64,000 nucleotides of DNA from Elizabethkingia meningoseptica_A (GTDB lineage Bacteria; Bacteroidota; Bacteroidia; Flavobacteriales; Weeksellaceae), in assembly GCF_045762675.1 (NCBI RefSeq), contig NZ_JBJDLK010000003.1, forward strand, positions 124,001-188,000, read 5' to 3'. Shown here piece after piece: positions 39,901 to 48,891 of this stretch. Position numbers and translations under genes: made by a program. Each line of letters begins with the position of its first letter. The first letter of the stretch is position 1. The notes under the pieces are model-generated. The model saw only the letters and a list, made by a program, of their open reading frames with translations. It was not told where the DNA came from and searched no databases.

Positions 39901-41244
39901 ATGCAACAAGCTGGAAATTCTACTATCATTTATAAAGCTACATTGGTAGCGGCGGTAGGTGGTTTATTATTCGGATATGATACCGCCGTCATATCGGGTG
40001 CCATCGGTTTTATGCGTACCTATTATCATCTTTCCGACACGATGACCGGATGGATTGCTTCCTGTGCATTACTGGGCTGCGTTGCCGGTGCAATGTACGC
40101 AGGTAAACTAAGCGACAGCAAGGGACGGAAGAGCGCACTGATGCTTTCTGCTCTTTTATTTGCCGTTTCTTCAGCAGGCACAGCACTCGCACCGAACCTG
40201 TGGCTCTTTGTTATATTTCGTATTATTGGCGGTATGGGCATTGGCATCGCATCCATGCTTTCCCCCATGTATATTTCCGAAATAGCGCCGGCAGCTATAA
40301 GAGGAAGATTGATCTCAATTTTTCAGCTTGGTATTGTTTCCGGAATATTACTCATCTATTTTGTAAATGCCTCCATTGCAGATATACAGAATGAAGCGTG
40401 GAATATTTCCACCGGCTGGCGGTGGATGTTTGGATCGGGAATTATTCCTTCCGTAGTTTTTATATTATTACTATTCACTATCCCGGAAAGTCCGCGGTGG
40501 CTTGCGGGGCAAAAAAGATATCCTGAAGCCCTTCATATTCTTAGTCTGATTAACGGACAGGAAAAGGCGCAACAGGAATTAGAAACAATTAACACTTCTT
40601 TGAAAAGAGACACTGCTTTTTCTGTTTCATCTATCATGGAGCCTAAACTCAGGAAAAAGTTAACTGTCGGCATATTACTCGCCATCTTTTCACAGGCTAC
40701 CGGTATAAACGCTATTATGTATTACGCACCGGAAATATTCAAGTCAGCTGGTGCGGGCTCGGGACTGGCATTAACACAAACTATACTTGTAGGTACTATT
40801 AATTTACTTTTCACCTTTGTTGCTATAAAATATGTTGACAAATGGGGCCGTAAGGCGTTATTACTTTATGGGATTACCGGAATGAGCATCTGTCTTATTA
40901 TCATTGGCTATGCTTTCCACACACAGCAAAATGCTTATCTCATCCTCGTTTCCATCTTAGGTTACATTTCTTGTTTTGCCATGTCTTTAGGTCCTCTTAC
41001 ATTTGTTGTCATTGCCGAAATATTCCCCACAAAATTCCGGGGCACCGCTATGTCTGTAGCCACATTCTTTCTGTGGATTTCGGTATTTATTGTTTCCCAA
41101 ACTTTTCCGGTACTCATCGGATCTATCGGCAGCACTTATACATTCTGGCTATATGCTGTGATAGCAATAACCGCTTTTATCTTCATCTGGAAAATGCTGC
41201 CTGAAACAAAAGGAAAATCACTGGAAGAAATTGAAACGGAATAA
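39901..41244 (+). CDS. MFS sugar porter (XylE/GalP-like sugar-proton symporter)
   Basis: 447 residues, twelve transmembrane helices. Sugar-porter signatures: GGLLFGYDTAVISGA in helix 1, SDSKGRKSAL after helix 2, PMYISEIAPAAIRGRL, PESPRWL at the end of the N-half, QATGINAIMYYAPEIF in helix 7, DKWGRKALL and PETKGKSLEEIE at the end. These match XylE/GalP/AraE-type H+ symporters for hexoses or pentoses. It lies 5 bp after the isomerase fusion, as the last gene of the mannoside operon, and most likely imports mannose released by the mannosidase. Confidence 0.93.
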   Translation: MQQAGNSTIIYKATLVAAVGGLLFGYDTAVISGAIGFMRTYYHLSDTMTGWIASCALLGCVAGAMYAGKLSDSKGRKSALMLSALLFAVSSAGTALAPNLWLFVIFRIIGGMGIGIASMLSPMYISEIAPAAIRGRLISIFQLGIVSGILLIYFVNASIADIQNEAWNISTGWRWMFGSGIIPSVVFILLLFTIPESPRWLAGQKRYPEALHILSLINGQEKAQQELETINTSLKRDTAFSVSSIMEPKLRKKLTVGILLAIFSQATGINAIMYYAPEIFKSAGAGSGLALTQTILVGTINLLFTFVAIKYVDKWGRKALLLYGITGMSICLIIIGYAFHTQQNAYLILVSILGYISCFAMSLGPLTFVVIAEIFPTKFRGTAMSVATFFLWISVFIVSQTFPVLIGSIGSTYTFWLYAVIAITAFIFIWKMLPETKGKSLEEIETE

Positions 41245-41292
41245 ATTCTTTCCATTTTTCTGCACAACATGATTAAATAAGCATATTAAAAA

Positions 41293-41321
41293 CAAAAAAT
41301 CCGGGAGCATAGCTCCCGGAT
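41293..41321 (-). terminator. Terminator of the susC3-susD3 operon
   Basis: Stem ATCCGGGAGC / GCTCCCGGAT with a 3-nt loop, followed by a U-run on the minus strand. Confidence 0.88.
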
Positions 41322-41347
41322 AAAAAACTAAAAGTAAAGTAAGATAA

Positions 41348-42841
41348 TTAAAGATTTGGATTGCTTTCAATTTCTTTTTGCGGAATTGTAAACAGATAAT
41401 AACGGCTATTAGACGTAAAATCTGTTTTATCCGGGAATGTAAATATTGAATGGCCTCTGGCATCTACTTCTTTCACCGTTCCTTCCGGAGTTGTTATCTG
41501 TACTTTTATTGGTTTACCGTTGGCATCAGTATAGGCATTTCTTACAACTTTACCCTGTGTACGAATAATATCCGATAATGAGAAACCTTCCCCGAAAAGT
41601 TCTTTTCTTCTTTCAATAAGTACTTCCTTTAGTACGGCATCAGCATTTTGTGCACCATTATAAAGGTTTGCTTTTCTGGCAGACTTCAACAGGTTCAGAT
41701 TAGCAACTGCTTCCGAAACATTTCCTGCTCTTGCATAACCTTCCGCAGCAATCAGATACATTTCAGCAGATCTCATGTAGACAATATCCCCAATAAGATT
41801 CGGTTTGAATTTGAATTTTTTATACCTCAGCAGTCCTTCTCTTCCTTTTAAACCATCCCATTCGAACAATTGATATCTGATATCGTTTTTATCAAACAAA
41901 TCTTTAAAATACGGATCGGCCATAAAACTATAATAATAACTTCCGGAAGATGACACATCCAGGTAATGGAAGGCATAACTTTCTCCTGATTGTTCCTGGG
42001 TCTGTCCGTGTCCCCAAATCCATTCTGCATTGCCAATATCATTAAATCCTTCAGCATATTTTTCCGGTGCCATAAAACCATATCCTGCTCTTGCTTCATT
42101 TGCCGCATCGGCAGCCTTTGCCCATTCTCCTGTATTCAGATAAGTTCTGGCCAAAAGTCCGTTCACAACAGAAAGATCGATTTTGTCTTTATTATTCCGC
42201 TTATAACTTTTCAACAGGTTTTTGGCGTCCAGTAAATCACTCTTTACTAAAGTATAAATCTCCTCCAGGCTTGCTCTTTTATTACCCACTGAATTAATGG
42301 TTGCAGGCTGAGTATAAACAGGTACAGTTAAAGCGCTTTTATCCTTCTGGTAGCTAAACTGGTAAAAGCTTGCCAGATTGAGGTAACAAAAAGCCCTGAA
42401 TGCTTTTGCCTGGCCTTTTACCTGATTTTTCTTTTCCTGAGAACCATCTGTCGCATCAATTCTGTTCAGTACATTATTCATGTTATTGATTGCTGAATAA
42501 AACAAATTCCAGATGAACGATGAGCGACCGCCTGTATTGTTAACCAGATCTGTAAATGCATAAGCCGAATTGAAGCCATATTTATTTGTTAGTACTGCAA
42601 CATCACTTCCCATTGCATCACTCGCTCTTAATACCGTAGAATAACCGATGTTGGCATAAGTCGTTCCGTCATCATTAAATTGTGCCCACGTACCGTTAAT
42701 TACAGTCTCTGCATTATCTGCTGTTTTAAAGATCTCTTCTTCATTCGCCTGATTGGTTGGAGCTGTTTCCAGCTCTCTTTCGCAACTTATAAAAACTGAA
42801 GCCGCAAGAGCCAGTAAGCATGTATATTTTATTTTTGTCAT
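41348..42841 (-). CDS. SusD/RagB family outer-membrane lipoprotein (pair 3)
   Basis: 497 residues; lipobox VFISC (Cys20), SusD helices KGQAKAFRAFCYLNLASFYQ, VNGLLARTYLNTGEWAKA, MRSAEMYLIAAEGYARAGN, and IERRKELFGEGFSLSDIIR. It follows its SusC by 15 bp and shares the SAM-riboswitch-controlled transcript. Expected role: ligand capture at the cell surface. The riboswitch hints at a sulfur-, methionine- or one-carbon-related substrate. Confidence 0.94.
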   Translation of the reverse strand: MTKIKYTCLLALAASVFISCERELETAPTNQANEEEIFKTADNAETVINGTWAQFNDDGTTYANIGYSTVLRASDAMGSDVAVLTNKYGFNSAYAFTDLVNNTGGRSSFIWNLFYSAINNMNNVLNRIDATDGSQEKKNQVKGQAKAFRAFCYLNLASFYQFSYQKDKSALTVPVYTQPATINSVGNKRASLEEIYTLVKSDLLDAKNLLKSYKRNNKDKIDLSVVNGLLARTYLNTGEWAKAADAANEARAGYGFMAPEKYAEGFNDIGNAEWIWGHGQTQEQSGESYAFHYLDVSSSGSYYYSFMADPYFKDLFDKNDIRYQLFEWDGLKGREGLLRYKKFKFKPNLIGDIVYMRSAEMYLIAAEGYARAGNVSEAVANLNLLKSARKANLYNGAQNADAVLKEVLIERRKELFGEGFSLSDIIRTQGKVVRNAYTDANGKPIKVQITTPEGTVKEVDARGHSIFTFPDKTDFTSNSRYYLFTIPQKEIESNPNL

Positions 42842-42856
42842 GTTCTTTATTTTTAA

Positions 42857-45775
42857 TTAAAATGTTGCCTGCAATCCAAATGTCACAGTTCTCATTGCCG
42901 GATATCTGTAATAGGTTGTTCCGTCCAGTGTCTGTTCCGGATCCATTCCTTTATGCCCGTAGAATGTTAACAGATTTTCTCCCTGCAGGTAAATTCTGAA
43001 TCGCTGAAGCCCGAGGTTTCCGAAAGCATCTTTTGGTAGTGTATAACCTATGCTCAGGTTTTTAAGTCTTGCATAGGTGCCGGAGTACAGGAATCGTGAT
43101 GATGTTGAAGTCCAGTTATTCGTAGTTGTACTTAGTGCCGGAACATCTGTATTTCTGTTTTCAGGTGTCCATCTGTTCAGTATTTCTTCCCCCCACGCTC
43201 TACCTGCAGAACTTCCGTTAGCCAATAGCATCGTATAGTCGGTATCCAGAATCTTTCCGCCAATACTGAAAGAAAGCAGCGCTGAAAGGTCAAAGTTTTT
43301 ATAAGTAATGGTAGTACTTACCCCACCCACCCATTTGGGTAAGGAAGAACCTTGTAAAAATTTAGTCGCCTTAGAATACTCCGATGTCGTTCCTTCTACT
43401 TCATTTCCGTTGGCATCAGTTGTTAGCGTTTTCCACAGTGGTGCTCCGTTATTAGGATCAACCCCTGCCCATGTAGGAATAAAGAAATCGTAAACCGATC
43501 CGCCTACCTGTAATAGTTTTGTACCACTAACAATAGATCCCTTTGGCAATTTGGTAATCTTATTTTTAGTTGTGCTTGCATTAATATCTAAATCCCAACG
43601 GAAGTTTTCTGTTTTTACTGGCGTTGTCTGAAGTGTGATTTCCACACCGGAATTTTGTAATTCTCCAATATTCGCCGAATATCCACCGAATCCTACGGAC
43701 GGAGCTAATGGCATTGTAAACAACAAATCTTTACTTTGTCTTTTAAAATATTCCACATTACCTCTGATTCGGTTATGCAGGATTGCAAACTCCAGCCCCA
43801 CATTCAGATTCAGGTTGGTTTCCCATTTCAGATCCGGCGTTGGCAATCGGCTTGCCACGGTACCACCTTCACCAAGGTTATTATAGAATGCATATAAACT
43901 CTGGTAAGCATAATAGGTACTTAATCCGTCATTCCCCTGACCTCCATAACTGGCACGTAGTGTTAACTGGTCGAAAAAGTTCAGATTCTTTACAAAATCT
44001 TCGCTGGACAGTTTCCATGATCCCCCTACTGACCAGAAGGTACCCCAGCGGTTTTGTGGCGAAAACCTGGAAGATCCATCTGCTCTTACCGATCCTGCTA
44101 TGAAATATTTATTTTGGTAATCATATTCTATTTTCCCCAGGAAGCTTAAAAGTGACCTTTTATCACTTCTTCCGGTAAATCCACCCAATAAAGCAGCTGC
44201 GTCCGGTTCATAATACCCCGGTAAAGAGAATTGACTTCTGTTTCCTGAAATAATCTGGAAGTCATACTGATAATATTCCTGTCCCGCCAACGCATTGATA
44301 TGGTGCTGCCCGAACTTTTTATCATACGTCAGAATATTGCTGGTTGTATAAGATAAAGTTCTGGAATTACTTTTGGAAACAGACCCGCCGGTTTCCTTTC
44401 CTTGCCCCAACAGCAGGTTTGTATAATCATGTGAATTATAACTCACAAGATCTACTGATAAACTCGACTTAAATCTAAGTTCCGGAAGGAAAATAAATTC
44501 CAGGAATCCTTTACCGGAGAAGTTATCAATTTTTCTTTCATTTTTATCCAGAGGGAGCGTTGCTGCTGCATTTTGGTTTTGTAAAGCACTGGTTGGTCTG
44601 TATTTTCCAAAATCATATATTTTATTTCCGTTTTTATCCAGAATGTAACCACCGTTTTCATTTCTTTCGTAATACGGATAGAACGAAGGAATCACCCTGG
44701 CCGCATTGATGACATTATCGGTTCTGGAATCGGACGCAGGTGGTGCCTGCTGAAATGTATTGACATAGCTTAAGTTAGCGCCCGCATTTAACCAGCTTTT
44801 CACCTGTGAATTTACTTTCAGTCTGGCACTATATCTTTTGAAGCCTGATTCAATGGCCATTCCTTTTTCATCCAGATACCCCAGTGAGAAGAAATAATTA
44901 CCTTTTTCATTACCACCGCTCAGGTCAAGGTCTACCTGATTTCTGGATGCTGTTCTTTGTAAAATATCCCGCCAGTCATCATTCCATAAAGCTTTCGCTC
45001 CCGGCAACAATTTCCCGTCCAGACCAACAGGCTTCGGATAAGCCGGACCATACGGGTTAATACCTAAATTGGTAATCAGGTTGTCGGTTGCCATTTGTGC
45101 AGCCTGGCTTTGTGAAATTTTAGATGATACATATCCGTTTCTTAAAGCTTCCCAGTATAACTGAAAATACTGATCCGTATTTACCTGCTTATAGTCTTCA
45201 ACTGCACGGTCAGAAAATCCCTGACTGATATTAAAGTTAATTCTGGACTCTCCTTTTTTCCCGGATTTGGTGGTGATAACAATAATACCATTGGCTCCCC
45301 TGGATCCGTACAATGCACTTGCAGTAGCATCTTTCAGGATACTTACAGATTCAATATCATTCGGGCTTATTGCATTAATATTTCCGTCATACGGAATACC
45401 ATCCACTACATAAAGCGGAGCGCTGGAAGCACTAATAGATCCGACACCGCGAATTCTTATCGTTGCCTCTGAACCCGGCTGCCCGGAAGAACTTACCGCC
45501 TGTAATCCCGGAACCTGACCTTCTAAGGCTTTGGTGATATTGGTAACAGGTCTGGATGATATTTTATCGCTGGAAATCGTTGCAACTGAGCCAGTATAGC
45601 TTGATCTTTTTGCTTTACCATAAGCAACCACCACAACTTCGTCAATTTCTTTTTCCTTCAGGGAATCTTTTTTCCCTTTTGTATTCTGACCATAAATCCC
45701 CGAAACACCCAAAAAGAATACCGCAACCCCTATGGGTATTCTAATGTTAGTTTCGATTGTTGATTTTCTAAGCAT
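42857..45775 (-). CDS. SusC/RagA TonB-dependent transporter (pair 3), SAM-riboswitch controlled
   Basis: 972 residues: signal peptide ending GIYGQ, TonB-box-like IDEVVVVAYGKAK, plug motifs APLYVVDGIPYDG and LKDATASALYGSRGANGI, barrel ending TVTFGLQATF. It lacks the N-terminal carboxypeptidase-regulatory-like domain. It is the only SusC here with a structured leader: about 190 nt containing an S-box (45860-45952) and a terminator hairpin 27 nt before the ATG region. This suggests uptake of methionine, a methionine-containing peptide or another compound that lowers the need for SAM synthesis; the substrate is inferred only from regulation. Confidence 0.95.
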   Translation of the reverse strand: MLRKSTIETNIRIPIGVAVFFLGVSGIYGQNTKGKKDSLKEKEIDEVVVVAYGKAKRSSYTGSVATISSDKISSRPVTNITKALEGQVPGLQAVSSSGQPGSEATIRIRGVGSISASSAPLYVVDGIPYDGNINAISPNDIESVSILKDATASALYGSRGANGIIVITTKSGKKGESRINFNISQGFSDRAVEDYKQVNTDQYFQLYWEALRNGYVSSKISQSQAAQMATDNLITNLGINPYGPAYPKPVGLDGKLLPGAKALWNDDWRDILQRTASRNQVDLDLSGGNEKGNYFFSLGYLDEKGMAIESGFKRYSARLKVNSQVKSWLNAGANLSYVNTFQQAPPASDSRTDNVINAARVIPSFYPYYERNENGGYILDKNGNKIYDFGKYRPTSALQNQNAAATLPLDKNERKIDNFSGKGFLEFIFLPELRFKSSLSVDLVSYNSHDYTNLLLGQGKETGGSVSKSNSRTLSYTTSNILTYDKKFGQHHINALAGQEYYQYDFQIISGNRSQFSLPGYYEPDAAALLGGFTGRSDKRSLLSFLGKIEYDYQNKYFIAGSVRADGSSRFSPQNRWGTFWSVGGSWKLSSEDFVKNLNFFDQLTLRASYGGQGNDGLSTYYAYQSLYAFYNNLGEGGTVASRLPTPDLKWETNLNLNVGLEFAILHNRIRGNVEYFKRQSKDLLFTMPLAPSVGFGGYSANIGELQNSGVEITLQTTPVKTENFRWDLDINASTTKNKITKLPKGSIVSGTKLLQVGGSVYDFFIPTWAGVDPNNGAPLWKTLTTDANGNEVEGTTSEYSKATKFLQGSSLPKWVGGVSTTITYKNFDLSALLSFSIGGKILDTDYTMLLANGSSAGRAWGEEILNRWTPENRNTDVPALSTTTNNWTSTSSRFLYSGTYARLKNLSIGYTLPKDAFGNLGLQRFRIYLQGENLLTFYGHKGMDPEQTLDGTTYYRYPAMRTVTFGLQATF

Positions 45776-45801
45776 ATTTATATTTTTTAATTATTTAGCA
45801 A

Positions 45802-45834
45802 AAAAATTCCCTTTGCATAATAGACAGCAAAGGG
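45802..45834 (-). terminator. Terminator of the SAM riboswitch (expression platform)
   Basis: Minus-strand stem CCCTTTGC / GCAAAGGG around a 10-nt loop, then AATTTTTTT. It sits between the S-box aptamer and the susC3 start codon, where an intrinsic terminator would stop transcription when SAM is bound. Confidence 0.85.
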
Positions 45835-45859
45835 TATTTATAAATACGAAATACCTATT

Positions 45860-45952
45860 GCTTATCTTTCCTTAAAGGCTGAATGTAACACCTTGCAAAA
45901 GCAGGTTGTTAAGATTTCACAGGGTCAGTTCCCTCCATCTTTCTTTATAAGC
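45860..45952 (-). ncRNA. SAM-I riboswitch (S-box leader) of the susC3-susD3 operon
   Basis: The minus strand reads, 5' to 3': P1 strand GCTTAT, AAGAAAGATGGAGGGAACTG, ACCCTGTGAAATCTTAACAA, CCTGC, GCAAGGTGTTACATTC, GGAAAGATAAGC (closing P1). This matches S-box landmarks in order: the GGAGGGA-CUG-CCC P2 internal stem, UGAAA then the CAACC of P3, AAGGUG with the following conserved stretch (GUUAC here, usually GCUAA), and GGAAGAUAAG. P2 (AAGAT/ATCTT) and P1 pair. The deviations are minor. Bound SAM would favour the terminator at 45802-45834. Confidence 0.87.
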
Positions 45953-45970
45953 TCAGTTATAATTATGCGA

Positions 45971-45998
45971 CAAAGTTATAAATACAAAATCTATCAAA
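45971..45998 (-). promoter_or_regulatory. Promoter of the SAM-riboswitch / susC3-susD3 transcript
   Basis: TTTG (45995-45998), 16 nt, TAACTTTG (45971-45978) on the minus strand; transcription would begin about 14 nt before the aptamer. Confidence 0.65.
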
Positions 45999-46274
45999 CA
46001 AGTAGATTTTTAGATTTGTTAAAATAATTTAACATAAATATAATTGACAAAATCACAAAATACTGTTAAATACCATGTTATAGAATATTCAATAAAATTT
46101 AAACATGATAAAAATCATGCAATATTCATTTTTAACAAACACTTGTTAGCATAGTGAAAATTAAACATTGAATAAGGATTGATTCCCCCCTGTTACAGAC
46201 ACTTTTAAATGACATTATTTGCATCGTTCATTCAGAGTGTTGGTTGTTTTTATAAAAACCTTTAAATTTATCCT

Positions 46275-46682
46275 ATGAAAATATTAATTGTCAACGGTCC
46301 TAACCTGAATTTACTAGGTACCCGTGAGCCTGAAATTTATGGAAATATTTCTATGGAGACTTACCTGCAGCAACTTCGACAGGAGTTTGCCCAGCATGAA
46401 ATTCTATTCTACCAGTCAAATATAGAAGGAGAACTTATTAACAGGATTCAGGAAGACGATTTCGATGCACTGATTGTAAACTTTGGTGCTTTTACACATT
46501 ACTCATATGCTCTTGCAGATTGCCTGAAGAACATTAACAAACCAAAGATTGAAGTACACATCAGCAATATTTACAAGCGTGAAGAATTCCGTCAGAAATC
46601 GGTAACCGCTACTTATACAGATGCTATTCTCTCCGGTTTCGGGCTGAAGGGCTATCAACTGGCGGTATATTCTTTAATTTAG
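46275..46682 (+). CDS. aroQ: Type II 3-dehydroquinate dehydratase
   Basis: 135 residues, slightly short for the 140-150 usual. ILIVNGPNLNLLGTREPEIYG carries the catalytic loop with Arg17 and Tyr22 (shown here in its parts), VNFGAFTHYSYALAD replaces the common NPGAYTHTS, and His95 (VHISN) is the general acid. The enzyme catalyses the third shikimate-pathway step, forming 3-dehydroshikimate. It is a single gene, divergent from susC3. Confidence 0.96.
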   Translation: MKILIVNGPNLNLLGTREPEIYGNISMETYLQQLRQEFAQHEILFYQSNIEGELINRIQEDDFDALIVNFGAFTHYSYALADCLKNINKPKIEVHISNIYKREEFRQKSVTATYTDAILSGFGLKGYQLAVYSLI

Positions 46683-46878
46683 TTTTAAAACCATAATGCT
46701 GATCTTCCTTTAACCACACAGGACTATCTGTTGACAAGCATAAATAAAGAGATACATTAGGCCACATCAGTTCAACACAAATAAATATCTGATTTTATTA
46801 AGAGTTTAGAACCCGTGTATTGCATACAATTATATTATCATGCTGATATTTATGATTTTGCTGATTATACATTACGTC

Positions 46879-46932
46879 AGTTCGAGTGGAATTATTCGTA
46901 GCGTAGCGAAGGATAATTTTGTATCGAGAACT
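46879..46932. repeat. REP-like imperfect palindrome
   Basis: AGTTC...GAACT outer arms (46879-46883, 46928-46932) and inner arms AATTATTC / GGATAATT (46890-46897, 46911-46918) around GTAGCGTAGCGAA. The CAGTTCGAG...TATCGAGAACT layout resembles a repeated extragenic palindrome common in Chryseobacterium-group genomes, from memory. Confidence 0.55.
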
Positions 46933-47156
46933 CTTAAACATTGAATTCAGAACTAATAACAACGAACAAAAAGCCCTTTTTACTCATTATGTTGTATTTT
47001 TAAATCATTTTTATATTCTTATGTTTTTATGGCACCAATTGCTTCGCAATATTTTATGCATTAAAAACTTTCCGGCTGATTATAATAAAGCGCAATAATT
47101 CAGTCTATTGGAATAGAAAATCATCGATTTTCCTTTACCTTAAAACCCGGTTTAAA

Positions 47157-47190
47157 ATAAAAAAGAGCCTCGATTAAATAATCGAGGCTC
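47157..47190 (-). terminator. Terminator of pckA
   Basis: Stem GAGCCTCGATT / AATCGAGGCTC, loop of four, then a U-run on the minus strand. Confidence 0.9.
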
Positions 47191-47212
47191 TCCAACTTAA
47201 GAAAAGTTTATC

Positions 47213-48796
47213 TTAAATCACTTCTGCTTCTTTTCTCGGAGCTCCGGCTAAAATGCTTTCGTCCTTAATATCGTCGAATCTTTCGAAGTTCTTGTGGAAT
47301 GCAGATGCAAGAGATCTCGCTTTCTCTATGTATGCATCATAAGAATCCCAGCTGTTTTCCGGTAAAAGGATAGATTCATCTGAAATTCCTTCACAAGCAA
47401 CCGGAATCTGAACTTTAAAGATCGGGCTTTCTTTATACTGAACATCATTCAGTTTTCCTTCTAATGCAGCTGAAATTAATGCTCTGGTATCTTTAAGGCT
47501 CATACGTTTCATTTTTCCGTTGAAACCTGTATTTACCAACCATACTTTTGCATCGGCACCTTTTATCTTTTCAGATAACATTTTTCCGTATTCAGTTGGG
47601 TGAAGTGGCATAAACGCAGCTCCGAAACATACAGAGAATGTTGTTTGCGGCTCTACTACACCAACTTCTGTACCTGCAACCTTAGAGGTATAACCGGAAA
47701 TGAAGTGGTAAGCTGCCTGCTCAGGAGATAATCTTGAGATTGGAGGCAATACACCAAATGCATCAAAAGTTAAGAAGAAAATATTTTTAGGATTCTTTCC
47801 GATAGAAGGAACCTGAATATTATTAATAAAATCGATAGGATAGCTTACACGTGTATTTGGTGTAATACTGTCATTTGTATAATCCGCTTCACCATCTTCG
47901 TTGAAGTATACATTCTCCAGAATAGCACCCGGCTTTATTGCTCCGTAGATATCCGGTTCTTTTTCTGCGGAAAGATCGATTGCTTTTGCATAACAACCAC
48001 CTTCAATATTGAATACCGTATTATCCGGAGTCCACCCGTGTTCATCATCACCAATCAGTTTTCTGTTTGGATCTGCTGATAATGTTGTTTTACCTGTACC
48101 GGAAAGACCGAAGAAAATAGCGGTCTCACCATCAGCACCTGCATTAGCAGAGCAATGCATAGGTAATACATTTTGCTGAACAGGAAGTGTAAAGTTAAGT
48201 GCAGAGAATATACCTTTTTTCATTTCTCCGGTATAAGCAGAACCACCAATTAAAGCGATCTTTCTTTTAAAGTTAAGGATAGAGAAATTATGCTGTCTGG
48301 TTCCGTCTCTTTCCGGATCAGCTTTAAAGCTTGGAATGCAAAGGATCAACCAGTCAGTTTCTCCGAATGATTCCAGTTCTTCCGCTGTCGGGCGGATAAA
48401 CATATTATATACAAACTGATTAGACCAAGGGAATTCGGTAACAGCTGTTATTTTTACCTGATAACGCTTGTCGGCTACCGCATAAGCTTCTCTTGCATAT
48501 AAAGGAATATCCGAAGCATACGCTGCAACCCTTTCATATAATGCATCGAATTTATCACTGTCGAAAGGAATGTTCACTTTACCATCCCACCAAACTCTGT
48601 CTGCAGTAACTTCATCCTTTACAATAAATCTGTCTTTAGGTGAACGGCCCGTGAATTCTCCAGTATTAATTGCCAAAGCACCAGATTTTGCTACAAATCC
48701 CTGGTTAAGATTTACAGTTTCCTGTACCAGTTCTTCTGGAGACAATTGCCATTTTACATTGTCATTTTTGATTCCGAATTTTTCTAATGATCTCAT
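47213..48796 (-). CDS. pckA: Phosphoenolpyruvate carboxykinase (ATP)
   Basis: 527 residues from the ATG at 48796. The longer TTG frame (48838) is not favoured because a promoter-like TAACTTTA sits within it. Signatures: GEFTGRSPKDRFIV, IGGSAYTGEMKKGIF, P-loop FFGLSGTGKTTLSADP, DDEHGW (metal binding) and NTRVSYPIDF. PckA converts oxaloacetate and ATP to PEP in gluconeogenesis, which fits growth on peptides. It is a single-gene unit with a strong terminator. Confidence 0.98.
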   Translation of the reverse strand: MRSLEKFGIKNDNVKWQLSPEELVQETVNLNQGFVAKSGALAINTGEFTGRSPKDRFIVKDEVTADRVWWDGKVNIPFDSDKFDALYERVAAYASDIPLYAREAYAVADKRYQVKITAVTEFPWSNQFVYNMFIRPTAEELESFGETDWLILCIPSFKADPERDGTRQHNFSILNFKRKIALIGGSAYTGEMKKGIFSALNFTLPVQQNVLPMHCSANAGADGETAIFFGLSGTGKTTLSADPNRKLIGDDEHGWTPDNTVFNIEGGCYAKAIDLSAEKEPDIYGAIKPGAILENVYFNEDGEADYTNDSITPNTRVSYPIDFINNIQVPSIGKNPKNIFFLTFDAFGVLPPISRLSPEQAAYHFISGYTSKVAGTEVGVVEPQTTFSVCFGAAFMPLHPTEYGKMLSEKIKGADAKVWLVNTGFNGKMKRMSLKDTRALISAALEGKLNDVQYKESPIFKVQIPVACEGISDESILLPENSWDSYDAYIEKARSLASAFHKNFERFDDIKDESILAGAPRKEAEVI

Positions 48797-48891
48797 TACT
48801 TTACTTTTCAATTGGCTAAAGTTAAAAAATTTTGCCAAGTAAGCTCAATGATATTCATCATCTTGAAAAAAAGAAACTAAAACACTGATTA

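Larger units (their letters stand above)
45776..46274. other. 499-bp divergent intergenic region susC3 / aroQ
   Basis: It contains, reading toward susC3, a promoter (45971-45998), the SAM-I riboswitch and its terminator. The part nearer aroQ (46000-46274) is AT-rich with several TTAACA/TGTTAA elements (for example around 46028, 46066 and 46133); no gene was seen. A strict -7 consensus for aroQ is lacking (TAAATTTA at 46264). Confidence 0.8.
46683..47212. other. 530-bp convergent intergenic region aroQ / pckA
   Basis: No ORF with coding character. It holds an imperfect REP-like hairpin (46879-46932), small hairpins ATTGC/GCAAT near 47040 and GAAAATC/GATTTTC (47116-47132), and the pckA terminator at its right end. 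Confidence 0.7.

Noticed and set aside
48797..48838. TTG-initiated extension of pckA
   Set aside because: It contains a promoter-like element, and the family normally starts near the ATG at 48796.
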